A stretch of 64,000 bases of DNA from Cydia pomonella (Eukaryota > Arthropoda > Insecta > Lepidoptera > Tortricidae): positions 5,828,001 to 5,892,000 of the forward strand of contig NC_084726.1 of NCBI RefSeq assembly GCF_033807575.1, in the 5' to 3' direction. Position 1 is the first letter of the stretch. The number at the start of each line of letters is the position of its first letter. A model generated the notes under the pieces. It worked only from the letters and a program-made list of their open reading frames with translations. It searched no databases and was not told the DNA's origin. This document shows positions 32,090 through 42,985 of this stretch, in pieces. The translations under genes were made by a program, and so were the position numbers.

Positions 32090-32260
32090 GAATGGACGCA
32101 CGCGGCGGGCGGTGCGGCAAGCAGGGCGACGGGCGGCGCGGCAAGCCGTCGCCGCTGTCGGCCAAAACGGTCTATACTCGTACATTTTGTTCGTGCCGCT
32201 CGGACCCGGGCGGCGTGAGCGGTGGTTCGCGCGACATGATCAAAATGTATAGACTTCAAT
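32090..32260. other. GC-rich block, unassigned
   Basis: The stretch contains GCGGCGGGCGGTGCGGCAAG and GGACCCGGGCGGCGTGAGCG and is open on both strands because of its composition. No domain is recognised. It may be a dispersed repeat or a CpG-rich regulatory block. Confidence 0.3.
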
Positions 32261-32612
32261 GTGACTGTGTCATGTTTTATTGTTATTCTAAAATTAAAGT
32301 AGGATTTCCGGACTTCAAAATGGCGAAGTCGTCTCGACAATATTTTTTTTATGAATGTTGAGAAAAGTGATAGCTTATTACGCTGTGAACTAATGCAAAA
32401 AAATGCAGCTAATGAAATGCGTTTATCCATTATTTAGTCATCAGCCGGCAATCCATTGTGGCTGTAGGCTGTGGCTGGCCAAACGGTATAAATTTGATGC
32501 AAGCCATTTTTAAAAGATGAAATTAAATTGAATTAATATAACTTCTATCCTAATTATGTTCCTTAAACCTACCTAGTCTTCTTTTGGAATAATTGCAAAA
32601 CAATATTAACTA

Positions 32613-32982
32613 TACAGGGTGATTTCTGGCTCGTGATCCACAACCACTTTTTTTAAATCTATAAATGATTTACATTATCATACGGTAGTATTTGATTGAA
32701 AAATAATTAGTTTGAGTTTTATTATTTTTCAAGTAAAATTAAACTTATACGAAGTAATCATGGTCACCCTATGACTTTTGACATGCGCTGTATGGAAAGC
32801 GACAAGACGTCACATTGAGTAGGGTGACCAAACTGTATGCAAACATGTTTTTTTCTACTTGTCATCTGAAAAATAATCATAATTATTGGTGATAATAAAT
32901 AATGAGCAATATCATTAGACTCATCTTTGAATTCTGTGTGATGTCTTGTTCTCTTGCTCCACGACCCCGAAATCACCCTGTA
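32613..32982. mobile_element. TA-flanked TIR element, about 370 bp
   Basis: TACAGGGTGATTTCTGGCTC at the left and CCCGAAATCACCCTGTA at the right are inverted and flanked by TATA. Internal sequence is AT-rich without a transposase. The TA duplication and CAGGGTG ends suggest the Tc1/mariner superfamily. Confidence 0.8.
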
Positions 32983-33052
32983 TAATTTTAACTATAAAAC
33001 TCCAGTGCGACTCGAACATATTACAATTTTAAACGTACTCACCTATCACACT

Positions 33053-33545
33053 CCTGGTCGACCAGAACCGTTCTGTGGAATCATAAAACGGGACGCATAT
33101 TCTCTGCTCAGCAACAACAAAAACGAGAGCAATCGAATGGTGGAAATCCGTCAAACTCTCGATAGCTCCAATCAAAGGGTTCAACAGCAAAACTGCTAAG
33201 GAGCTTATAGGGTTCAAAAGACACAAAATCTGCGCTGCGATTAGAATATCGACTGGACACTGTAAGTTAAAAAGACATGTTTCAAATTAGAAAGAATCAA
33301 GATGCGACATGCAGGTTCTGCCAGGAGTCATTGGATACTGCAATGCACATCCTCTGTTCCTGTGAACCAGAGAAAAAGAAGCACCCTACCTACTTAGGGC
33401 GGCATGTATTGCAACCCTATTAGGTACAGAACATTACGGCCCAAAGAATCTGGAACTTCCTGGATTCAACGGGCATTACACGTCACAATAGATCACTAAT
33501 TGGTTGAAATGGCACTTAAAGGCTCGCAACACCCCCAATAATAAT
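33053..33545 (+). pseudogene. RNase H-type LINE C-terminus with zinc motif, two frameshifts
   Basis: Three successive frames form one protein tail. PGRPEPFCGIIKRDAYSLLS starts at 33053. TRAIEWWKSVKLSIAPIKGF and HKICAAIRISTGHCKLKRH follow from 33123. ATCRFCQESLDTAMHILCSC follows from about 33310. The last segment holds a CxxC...HxxxC zinc motif. Words such as EPFCGI, EWWKSVK and TGHCKLKRH are typical of the region after RNase H in Jockey/R1-like insect LINEs. Frameshifts near 33125 and 33285 and a stop make it a dead fragment. An AATAATAATGATAA stretch near 33535 may be the tail. Only the 3' end of the element survives. Confidence 0.75.
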
Positions 33546-34139
33546 GATAACACTCAGTATTATGTCGAATAAACCAGTAAAGCGAGCAGTCGGTGCTACG
33601 TGAAGAATATCCTAGAAAATTGAATCATGAGTAACCCGTTAAAAATAATTTACAATACTATAATTATATTTCTGCAAATTAACATCTGAATCAATAAACT
33701 TCCAATGTTGCTAGAAGGCAACCCCCATGGGTGTGACCAAGTCAAAATTGACTAGGGTGAGTTAAATTAATTAAAAATGGCGCTGACAGGTGTCCAACAA
33801 TGAGTTGAATGGGCAATATGTCACAAATTAAATAAGATTGCTTGCACGCTACCATAATAATATATAGTCCTCCTTATCGTTTTCGATGACGGCAACCCTA
33901 AATAAACATTATGGACGTTGTCTAGCCTGAGCCCTAGTGTGGCTGGCCAGTCGAACTTGCACTCTATTTCACGCGTGACAATAAAGTTGGCCATCTGCTA
34001 TCATAATACTAATAGGCTGTTAAAATGACATTCATTTGTCAGTTCATGCTAATTCATGACAAAAATCTTGATGTATCTAGAGCATTCTAAAAATTTGGCT
34101 TCATTTTCGTACATTAAACAATTTATATTATTGGAATTC

Positions 34140-34569
34140 GCAGCCCGGGGATTCTTAGCACCCCTTAGGCCGGGCACTCGGGGCCCTAACGGGGTTTTGT
34201 GCATGAGGGGGTTTGGACCGGAAGCCCACCACGCTGGTCCAGTGCGGGTTGGTGGGTTATCAGAGCCTCGTTCGGTGGACCCGAGTGGTGTTAGATGGGC
34301 CGAATGGGCACCACCGATCATCCGAGCCAGAGGCATGCCAAAACGAGATGGCGAGACGACCCGTAGGGCTAAGATGGTCGGTTTTTTATAATTTGTCATC
34401 ATGCCTGTCACGTTCTAACAAGTATGTAAGTGCGAAAGTGACGCATGGCAAGACAAGTGATAAAAATACGACCATGATACCGCCGCTGGACTCATTATGT
34501 GGCGACTGGCGGGAATATGCACGAAGCCGTGACGAGTCGCGGAAAACTGGGGAGACAGTTGCCCAATAG
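34140..34569 (+). pseudogene. RTE-type LINE 3' end split by a MITE
   Basis: The frame ending KTRWRDD at 34340-34360 resumes at 34487 as LDSLCGDWREYARSRDESRK and ends TGETVAQ before a TAG at 34567-34569. KTRWRDDLD...W...A.DR is the classical C-terminal signature of RTE/BovB-like polymerases. The two parts are separated by a 120-bp foldback insertion. The GC-rich sequence from 34140 to 34340 is less certain and may be the upstream part of the same element. It is a dead fragment. Confidence 0.7.
34363..34484. mobile_element. MITE nested inside the RTE fragment
   Basis: GGGCTAAGATGGTCGGTTTT at the left and ATAAAAATACGACCATGATA at the right are imperfect inverted ends. The core contains TCACGTTCTAACAAGTATGT and AGTGCGAAAGTGACGCATGG, a sequence I recognise as widespread in Lepidoptera. 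It interrupts the codon series KTRWRDD/LDSL. Confidence 0.75.
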
Positions 34570-35031
34570 TGGGACACAATATAGGCTATAAAAAAAACAA
34601 CTCATAAGTATCATATTTTTTACAGCAGTAAGTATTAATTTGGTTCTATAATAATACAGCTCTTTAACCGCGTTCATTACCTAGTGTACATTCCATTCCT
34701 AATGACAAACCTTAGTTAGAACAGCTAGCTAAAATTACCTTGAATCTAAAGAGGAAATGCTTGGGACGCTGTGCACTAATCCGGATTTACAGAGGAACGT
34801 TTCCTTGATAAACAGTTTTGAAATGGTACAAGTTATTGGATAGTCGCAATAATTTAGAATAATGGATTTTTTTACTATTTCGCACGGAAACCTTGACATA
34901 AAACTATGGCAGCAGTCATAGGTAATTAAAGCATGTCAAACTCGGTATTCATTAATCGGTTTTGTCCTTGCACTTTTAAATGTTTAACCGAAATGCACCC
35001 GTCAAACCGAGGTATACCTAAAGTAACCTAA

Positions 35032-35193
35032 CGGCACGTTTCGAACATTAAGATACGTCAAATATTAGGTCTCGATACGATATGGATCGGATATGTCTGA
35101 TATGTTTCTTCAAACAAAAACATCACTTTTGACAGTGACATATCCGATCCATATCGTATTTAGACCTAATATTTGCCGTGTCGTATCGGGCCG
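35032..35193. mobile_element. Foldback MITE, about 160 bp
   Basis: AATATTAGGTCTCGATACGA with TATGGATCGGATATGTC on the left pairs with GACATATCCGATCCATATCG and TATTTAGACCTAATATTTG on the right. Outer ends CGGCAC and GTATCGGGCCG link it to the family at 27065-27320. Confidence 0.85.
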
Positions 35194-35865
35194 TAAGTTT
35201 GTCGCTTGAACCATACTATGCCTAATATGACAGTATTACCATAACACGATTTTGGCAAAACACCAACATATACGCTTACGTATATATAACGAAATAAAGC
35301 TTTTGTGAAAGTTTCAGACGTCTGACGGTATTTAGTTCCAATGTCCGAAGTTGGGCGAAGTTCGCGCAATAAAACTGAGTTATTTGGCCGAGATCTACTA
35401 AATTGTATAAAAAATATTTGGGCGCCTTTTTTGAGTTATGAGCATGAGTTACTGATGTAGGTAATATCGAGATTTGACTTAGCCGTTTTTCGAGCGCCGT
35501 TGATATTTCTTCTAGTAGCAGATGTGCCAAGGATAATTTTCAAAAATTGCAAAGTTCCTATGAAATATTCTCGGTATTTTTTTCTGCATGTTAATTGCCA
35601 AACATCCTTACGGTTTCGATTTATATGAGACTTGAAATAGACGCCAATAAAACCGTTCTGATTTTAACATTGAGTAATAATCCCTAATCTGAACAGGAAC
35701 TTTCTCGTACCCTTGGTGCAATAAAGCCACATGTGACTTTATACCAAAATCGATTTTATCTCGCGAAAGTTACACAAATGTTGTATACTATCAAAAACAA
35801 AAATCCTTTTTTCTGTATCTTTATTAGTTTCTTAAATAAAGCAAGCGAACACCGACGCATGTGAT

Positions 35866-35958
35866 CAGTTGAAAATGAAACAATGCCGCTACCGCACGTG
35901 CGTCGTTGTTTCCCGATGTTACTACAAGCGTCTTAGCTGCGCACGCGACGATGTAAGT
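35866..35958 (+). promoter_or_regulatory. Candidate initiator and first exon of the TIR element gene
   Basis: A TCAGT initiator-like word at about 35866 starts a locally GC-richer segment that stays open through MKQCRYRTCVVVSRCYYKRL. It ends at a consensus splice donor GAT/GTAAGT (35953-35958). It lies 160 bp inside the left terminal repeat and points toward the DUF7869-like remnant. Whether it is coding or untranslated is unclear. Confidence 0.35.
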
Positions 35959-36558
35959 TCAGTTGCGTCTGTTTTTTACGGGTCTATGTGGTACTAACAT
36001 ATTTTTTGAAAGAAACGTGTTAATAATGTTTTATTGGTGTTATTTTCTGCTTGTATCATACTGTTATATAACTTAAAAATGGTAGTCACAAAGTCACATA
36101 TGCCTTTGTTGCACAAAATATTCCCAGCCGCAAATAAATATGTAGCTTTATTAGCCACAAAATATTGATTCGATATATACACTTGCGCCCTTTTTACATG
36201 AAATGGATAAACATACATCTTTATTGAATAGTTTAAGCACAGAAAAATGGTATAATTATAGATCAAATCTGCTTAATTTTAATTTATATATCATTATAGA
36301 TTACCCATAAATACTATAAAGTGATTAGCAGCGCAATTTTGTTTATTTTTATTTTCACTTCGCATGTAGTAATGATAGTGGGTGAAAGAAATTGTAGCTT
36401 TTTTAGGGATATTTATGTACGTATTTCCGAATTGAAAAAAAAACGCACTATAGGATCTCTCGTGGGTATGTCTGTCTATCTGTCAGTCACAGCGAATTTA
36501 CCCTTATTTTCTACGGCACGCACGTGACATATATGTATATTTCTAAGTTAAACATGGA

Positions 36559-37469
36559 AAAAACAAGGAGTGCGGCAGGGTTGTCCACTCTCACCCCTTA
36601 TCTTTAATATATTTATGGAGTGTGCCATTAGAAAAGTTTTAGAAAAAACTGAAGGAGGAGTCAAATTTAATGGGGAAAGAATATCATTTATTAGATTTGC
36701 GGACGACATAGCAGCATTGGCCCCAAGTTCAACAGAATTAAAAAGAGTAATGGAACAGATGGATCAAATTTTTACACAATTTGGACTCAAAATTAACATT
36801 AATAAAACTAAAACACTAATTGCTTCAAAATTTCGCCCGGTTAAGGAACAAATTGTCATCAGAGGGACACATATAGAACAAGTAAACAAATTTAGATATT
36901 TAGGCAGCTTAATTACACAAGACTCCAGATGTACAGATGAAATAATATCAAGGATAGCAATGGCGAAAACAGCTTTCAACGCCAAAAAACATTTGCTAAA
37001 GGCTAAGATATCTAAGAATATAAAAAAACGCCTAATTAAGATATACATCTGGAGCATCGCTTTGTATGGGTGTGAGACGTGGACAATGAGGCAGAAGGAT
37101 AGGAAACGCTTGGAGGCTTTTGAGATGTGGTTGTGGAGAAGAATGGAGAGAATAAGTTGGACTGAGAAAAAAACGAACGAGGAAGTGCTGCGAATTGTTG
37201 GAGAGAGGAGAAACCTACTGAGGACCATAGAGAATAGACGAGGAAAAATGATAGGTCACTTGATAAGACACGACACTTTCTTTAAAACTATTTTGGAAGG
37301 CAAGATCGAAGGTAGAAGAGGAAGAGGAAAACCACGAGCAAGTTACACGCAGCAACTAAAAGGAAAAGTAAATGTCGTGTCTTACAGGGACCTAAAGAAC
37401 TTGGCCGAGGACCGCGAAAACTGGCGTCTACTCCACCGACAAGAGCCATGCTCTTAAATGATGATGATG
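36559..37469 (+). pseudogene. 5'-truncated RTE LINE with 9-bp target-site duplication
   Basis: The reverse transcriptase starts within its core at KKQGVRQGCPLSP. It runs open through the FADD box (SFIRFADDIAAL), KFRYLGSLITQD, a C-terminal YGCETWTMRQKDRKRL and GRRGRGKPRASYTQQL, and ends at the stop TAA at 37455-37457. An ATGATGATGATGA tail follows. These are hallmarks of the RTE clade. AAACATGGA at 36550-36558 is repeated at 37470-37478, directly flanking the insert. The endonuclease domain is missing, so the copy is dead on arrival, yet its frame is intact, which implies a young insertion into the larger TIR element. Confidence 0.9.
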
Positions 37470-37680
37470 AAACATGGACGAGTACCTAACGCAAATAAAA
37501 TAAAATAAAAGTATAGGCATCAATTAGGAAATATAAAAGTTTTAAATTATACTGAAATGTAGGTAATACCTATTATGATTTAGTGTGCAACCGGGTGTCT
37601 TCATATATCTTATATGTATTTATTTAAATAACAGCACTACTGGCATGTTACCATTATGCATAAGGTATTATGAATATTAA

Positions 37681-38113
37681 ATATTAATTCTCTCTATTTA
37701 CGCCGCTAATAAATATAATGTCAATATATCGCATTCCTTTCTTGAGAAAGGACATACACAAAATGAAGACGATAGTGTTCATTCAACTATTGAGAAAGCG
37801 TCGTCACTGAAGATAATTTATATGCCTGAAGAGTGGAGACTTCATGATCTGGTCAGATCACCAGATCATGAGCCTTATTTGGTCAAAAATATGACACAAA
37901 ACGGTTTTTATGATTTTAAGAGCGAGTTAAATTACCGTGTTTGGAAAAACAACAGCTAAGATGAAAACATAAGTTGGAAGAGTGTAAGAGAGGTATCAAT
38001 TAGTAAAGATGACCCGTTCAAGGTGAAGTATGTGATTGTTAAGAGCAGAACAAGACGACAAACAGCCCATGTGGATGTAAGAAGTAGGAGTAATATAAAT
38101 TTTGAAGACACAT
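37681..38113 (+). pseudogene. DUF7869-like protein, C-terminal exon remnant
   Basis: The frame reads SIYAANKYNVNISHSFLEKG, then HTQNEDDSVHSTIEKA, IYMPEEWRLHDLV, NGFYDFKSELNYRVWKNN, an in-frame TAA at 37957-37959, and then ISWKSVREVSISKDDPFKVK up to a TAG at 38111. The order AANKYN...ISHSFLEKGHTQNE.DSVH...IY.PE.W...FYDFK matches, from memory, the C-terminal part of large uncharacterised insect proteins annotated with DUF7869. The GQNKN part expected upstream is not found and may have been lost. The internal stop means decay unless translation ends there. The molecular function of the family is unknown to me. Its place inside a TIR-bounded element suggests a transposon gene. Confidence 0.6.
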
Positions 38114-38119
38114 AGGTAC

Positions 38120-39030
38120 TTAGAATCATTTAATTGTATACTTTTGTGATATTGATTGCAACACTGATCTCAATTTATGTAAAAAAAAAACTGAAGAATA
38201 CCTCTTGCATGTACTTTCAGTAGAGTTCAAATTATATGTCAGCATTATGCCAGTCAACTTATAGGTAAGTCTGAGTTAGTAAAACTTCATACCTAAGTAA
38301 ATAATTAGTACTAGTTTGTGTACATGTTAAAATAATTTACTAACTTATTTCAAATAATAAAATATTTCTCCATCCAAATATATCACAGGCATTATAGCTG
38401 CAAGTAAGAGGAGTATTTCTTAAGTTTTATTACCATAATATAGTGGAATAAGATTTAATCAGATTTATAAAGAGTTAATTTAATCATGTGTGACAGAACC
38501 TTAGTTCTGTTTTAGAAGTTTGTTCTTTATTTATGTACTGTTTGGTTAGTAATTAAAATCTCTTTTTTGTTCTTAAATTTATTTTATGTACAAAATGCCT
38601 CAGTAAAACCCCTCTAGTATGTAGTTAATTCAAATTATATATCAGTCAAATTATAAGTAAGACAGTATTAATAACATTTCTTATCTGATTATTCAGACCA
38701 GTTTCGAAATTAAACGCTAACATACTATTATTTTTATTCGTATTTCAAATAGTTTAATATTTTTTACTGCTGCAGACAAGAGGGCCAATTCTAATTTTTT
38801 TACCAATACTTGAAATTCGATTACATAATTATAAGGAAAGAGATAATTTTAATCATGTAAGCAGAGCTTGAACTATGTTTTACTAGTTTATTATTTTTAT
38901 TTTGTGGTTTGGTTACCTAAATATCAGACTCTTTTTAAAATTACGTTTATGTATTTAACAATTTTATGACTTGATATAAAAATATTATAATTAAACAGTT
39001 CCTATTATTGCACTTGCGTCCCTCCACTAA
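38120..39030. other. Right interior of the TIR element, AT-rich
   Basis: I see no reading frame or repeat of note between the gene remnant and the subterminal repeats. Confidence 0.4.
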
Positions 39031-39414
39031 AATAACATTTCGGTAAATAAAGATGCATGTACACATACTTCATGCGGATATCCATGCAATAAAGACGCAT
39101 GTCTACTTACGTTTGCTACAGTTTGGGACAATAAAGCCGTAAGTACACATGCAACCCACGATTTCCGAAAATAATTAAATAATTAGAATAACCTACATCG
39201 TATTAAATAGAGTATATTTATATAACAGTTATTGTAAAATTTTATAAACCTAACATTAAGCATAAAAGAGATATTTTCGAATTTTGATTGACAGAATCTT
39301 TAAACCTCTCTCCTGAAAAGTCATCATTATGCAGATGTGGCTTTATTGCACCAAGGGTGCGTTCTATGTAGAAACTTGCATGAACGATATATCGTCTGAT
39401 ATTCATTTTATGAT

Positions 39415-39790
39415 ATAGAAGGCAAACAATCAGACGAATTGCCTAAAGGCAAGCGATTCTCGTCGCCTATGGACACTTGCAACACCAGAAGGGTTGCAAA
39501 CTTGCCGGCATTTGCAATGGGAGTAGGTACCAGTGTTGACCGAAACGTTATAATGCAATTGACCATTAACCATTACAAATTGAACCGTAGAATTTAACCA
39601 TCTGTTAGGGTGTGCGGTTAAATTTGTAACGGTGAATGCGCTCTTTTCTTGAAGTTGTTATCGGTCCAGTAATACCGCTGGCGACAGTTCATTCTACAGT
39701 TTACTTGTGCGTGGCAGGAAGTAAGGAAGTTTCTGGAACGCACAGTTGATGACTGCCAACTAATTGAAGATGGAAATACTTGTGATTAAA
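39415..39790 (+). repeat. Composite of dispersed repeat fragments
   Basis: GGCAAGCGATTCTCGTCGCC and GGACACTTGCAACACCAGAA belong to a repeat common in Lepidoptera. The stretch 39527-39640 (AACCATTACAAATTGAACCG) is a half copy of the MITE at 48909-49053. GACAGTTCATTCTACAGTTT begins a third fragment. Confidence 0.5.
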
Positions 39791-40345
39791 TTATCAAAGC
39801 AAAGTTTCCGACCTGCTTCAGAACGCAACCAATAAAACGCTTAGATAAGTTGGAATACCGAAGCAACGAGTCATTAGAGAACTCACTTAAACACTGCCCC
39901 AAACGATAACCCTCGAAATAACCAACAAACTGACCTTACTGACCTTCAACCCTCCACTACTCAACAAAGCCTAATAAATGGCCGTCCGCGGCAGAATATC
40001 GGTTAATTACTATGTCAAACTTCTGATACTAGTTGCAGATAGGTTTCGGATCGGGGGAAGTTTGTAAGCTTAGGTATTAATCAGGATTCTAGATTTATGG
40101 CTGAATTGTGGATTGTGGATTGTTCTATTGGTTAGTTGCGTAAGGCGATGAGAGTTGGGTAAGTTACTCGCTTTTGATCGATTTTGGCAAGTTTGAAGTA
40201 ATTATTCGGAGTAAATATTCATTCAGAGTGATTTTGTTAAGTCTGACAATACTCTAAGAGGTTATACTGAACAAATTTTACTAAAGGGCCGCCCCCTAAA
40301 AAAGCAAAAAAAGCTACTGTCTTATTAATTTCGGCGAAACATATG

Positions 40346-40501
40346 TTTTTTATACTACGTCGGTGGCAAGCTACTACACTACAAGCATATGGCCCGCCTG
40401 ATGGTAAACAGTCTTCAGAGGAGTTACATGCGCATTGCTGACCCACTTCGCATCCTCGTTGAGCTCTGGCAAACTTACTAACCGGCAGGAACACAACACT
40501 A
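40346..40501 (-). repeat. Dispersed repeat Z, copy 2
   Basis: This is an inverted counterpart of 28190-28358, from ACTACGTCGGTGGCAAGC to CCGGCAGGAACACAACACTA. A shorter relative occurs at 55308-55400. Confidence 0.65.
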
Positions 40502-40509
40502 CGAGACCC

Positions 40510-41285
40510 TAGTCTACTGGACCCTAGTCTAGTGGAGATACTTCCACAGTCGGGCTCTGCTCTAGATCTGGAATGACATCCGCTGTGCTGTGCCCTACCA
40601 CACAAAGCAAGATGACATTTACAGTGCCCATACCCCTCTTTTAGACGTAGTTTAAGGCCATACTCGGGTCCTAGTATATAGTATATGTCAACGTTTTCTA
40701 TGGAATAGCAGATTTTTTTCACGATTCCGGTTTGGCTACATAGTAAAACCTGTTTAGTATATGACCTACATATTGTTCAGGCATAACAAAATCATCTTGT
40801 ATTTCTACTGCGAGCTGCGAGTCCCCAAAATAAAATAAAAATATAACAACCCACCATGTTTATATTCTTATCTCTCGCTACACAACGCCCTCTTATAATG
40901 TAACATATTTTTCTATTTTTCAATACATTGACCTTTTTGACCCCTTTCAAGGCAGAGCGTTTGATAACAAATCGATTATATTACTCCAACTCCTACTGTC
41001 CATATCTCATTCATTGCAAATACGACCTTAACGTCTTGCTTTAAAGTTTATATTCTAACGGTAGGAATGTACAATGTAAGAGATTGTGAAGGTTTTTAAT
41101 GGAAATATCAAGTATCTTTTGCTAAGTGAAGCTTAACAATAGAAAGTGCGGATCGGGTTGCGTTCCGAGGCAGTAATGGACACTTAAATACACTTTTATT
41201 CGCATCGGAATGTCGGATTAGGGGTTTCTTTAACTTTTTACAATAAATTTCCTGGGTAGTCTTTTACGAGCCATTATTTATTACT
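40510..41285. other. Interval without recognised feature
   Basis: CCCTAGTCTACTGG and CCCTAGTCTAGTGG repeat near 40510. Otherwise I see nothing. Confidence 0.4.
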
Positions 41286-41290
41286 AAATA

Positions 41291-41790
41291 CGACCAGTTT
41301 GGCCTAGTGGACAGTGACCCTGTCTTACAAAGCCGATGGTCCCGGGTTCAAATCCTGGTAAGGGCATTTATTCGTGTGATGAGCATGGATATTTGTTCCT
41401 GAGTCATGAGTGTTTTCTATGTATTTAAGTATTTATAAATATTTATTGTTACGTAGGGTAGACTTACAAGTATGTCGGTAGTTGCACATTTGGAAATAAA
41501 CCAGTCTGCTATGGATCTCGATCTTTCATTGATCTAAAATTGGCGCAGTCGAGTTAAAAATTAAATTTAAAGTACTTTACGCTCCGTTTTAACATGCCGA
41601 TCGGTAAAATAGAACCATTTTCGTTAGAATCTGATTGGGCCAATTACGTGAGTCGCGTATATCAGTTTATTAAGTTGAATAACATAACATTATATATATC
41701 GTTGTCTAAGTACCCTCAACACAAGCCTTATTGAGCTTACTGTGGGACTTAGTCAATTTGAGTAATAATGTCCTGTAATATTTATTTATT
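41291..41790 (+). mobile_element. tRNA-derived SINE, copy 3, interrupted
   Basis: This is the only plus-strand copy. The A box (TGGCCTAGTGG) and B box (GGTTCAAATCC) are intact at about 41303-41357. The body stops at TATAAATATTTAT (41446), a 250-bp foreign segment follows, and the body resumes at ATTATATATATCGTTGTCTA (41699) with only a few bases lost. Confidence 0.85.
41447..41698 (+). mobile_element. Ty3/gypsy-like LTR element remnant (LTR end, primer site, gag start)
   Basis: The insert begins TGTTACGTAGGG, as an LTR would, and at most 94 bp later shows TGGCGCAGTCG (41541-41551). That sequence is complementary to the 3' end of insect tRNA-Ser (…CGACTGCG plus CCA), a primer site used by several gypsy-group elements. 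An ATG at 41594 opens MPIGKIEPFSLESDWANYVS and RVYQFIKLNN, which resembles the N-terminus of gypsy-type gag. The frame then runs into SINE sequence and stops at 41732-41734. The LTR looks too short to be complete, and everything after the first 30 gag codons is gone. This is a dead remnant. Confidence 0.65.
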
Positions 41791-42079
41791 TAAATACGTG
41801 CGTTTATTTTGGTAATATCAATGCGGCCAAATCCGTCTGTGGAAAATTCCGTACACGAGCATATTTTTTCAAGTGTAGGCGATAGAGCACACTAACTTTT
41901 GACTGTTGAAACAAGCAATCGCTTCTCAAGCAATCTTTGTTGAAGAAGATATCAATCATGTATTATTAAAAAGCGTATTAACTGATTTCATTTACATCTT
42001 AAAAATAGGGATTTAACTTTAAATAAGATCTTCCAAAATGCATGACATCTTGCATGCATGAAACAGTTATAGGTACCTC

Positions 42080-42247
42080 AACTGGGGTGAATAGGGATAA
42101 AATCTGGAATGACTGGCCTGAATATAATAGTAAAATATGTATGATACAAATGATGTAGGCAGTTTTTAAGAAATTGTCAGGTAAATTTCATACCATCTCA
42201 TTCATTAATTCATTAATTATCCCCGTTATCCCTATTCACCCCGGTTG
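42080..42247. mobile_element. MITE with CAACTGGGGTGAATAGGGAT ends
   Basis: CAACTGGGGTGAATAGGGAT at the left pairs with ATCCCTATTCACCCCGGTTG at the right (one mismatch in 20). It is 168 bp long and non-coding. CCTC and GAGG extend the palindrome. Confidence 0.88.
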
Positions 42248-42389
42248 GAGGCATCGTAAAACCACCCAACTATAGTCCAATACTATAACTATGGTTCACA
42301 AGTTCAATACGTAATTACCTAAGTATGAATATCTTTTTGGTTTTATCCAGGTCTGCCCTTAGAGCAACACCGGGAAGTGAGTCGGAATT

Positions 42390-42985
42390 AGCACTATTTC
42401 CCCTCTGCCGAAGCATATGCCCAACTGGGCATCGAGGTGTGCAAGATTTGTCTTTGACGTGTGTCATTTTCTATGTATTTGTGCGGTCATTACACATTGG
42501 ATTATGTATGTAGTGAGTGAGAAGTGCGACTCTGTGTACGTCACCCCCGCAAAAAATGGCAGAACACGCTATTTGTGTGGTAAGATATCGCTTGGGCTCC
42601 TCCCTTCCGCTGGTGTTGCTCGAAGTCTCTGCCATTTCTGAAAATATTTTGCCCGAAAACTACGTCATTCAAATTTTAGACGGTTTTGGAGCATCCGTTC
42701 ATTTTTCGGGCTACGCCCGACTGCGTTAACAGGGCGCCGAAAGCATCCGGCATTGGACCGCACGCAGTACGACCCTCACGTTGGGTTACACCCGATTCTA
42801 ATATACCATTATTTTTAAAAAAAGCATACCTATCCGTTATGTCGCCGTAGTTGGGTAAGGCGAGGATAGAATCCTGAACATTTACGGATTCCAAAATATT
42901 AGACTCCCTTTTAGACCATCTCTTCTTCCTCGCGTTGTCCCGGCATTTTGCCACGGCTCATGGGAGCCTGGGGTCCGCTTGACCA
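42390..42985. repeat. GC-richer composite repeat block
   Basis: Segments such as AGAAGTGCGACTCTGTGTAC, GTAAGATATCGCTTGGGCTC and TTTTGCCACGGCTCATGGGA with GCCTGGGGTCCGCTTGAC are ones I associate with lepidopteran dispersed repeats. Short open frames on both strands show no domain. Confidence 0.4.

Larger units (their letters stand above)
35706..39361 (+). mobile_element. Candidate DNA transposon with long TIRs carrying a DUF7869-like gene remnant
   Basis: The left end CGTACCCTTGGTGCAATAAA continues GCCACATGTG. The right end, read in reverse complement, is CGCACCCTTGGTGCAATAAA and GCCACATCTG. That is a 30-bp inverted pair with two mismatches, 3.65 kb apart. TTCT lies immediately outside both ends (35702-35705 and 39362-39365) as a possible 4-bp target duplication. 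Near the right end, copies of AATAAAG followed by GCATGT or GTAAGT occur at about 39046, 39090 and 39131 (subterminal repeats). Inside are a candidate promoter/first exon, an RTE insertion and a decayed gene on the plus strand. I cannot place the element in a known superfamily. Confidence 0.6.

Noticed and set aside
32077..32430. Host exon in the GC-rich block
   Set aside because: Both strands are open because of composition, and no splice sites, domain or codon pattern support a gene.
34049..34411. Minus-strand frame of about 120 residues
   Set aside because: It lies opposite the RTE fragment and runs across the MITE boundary, so it is a chance frame.
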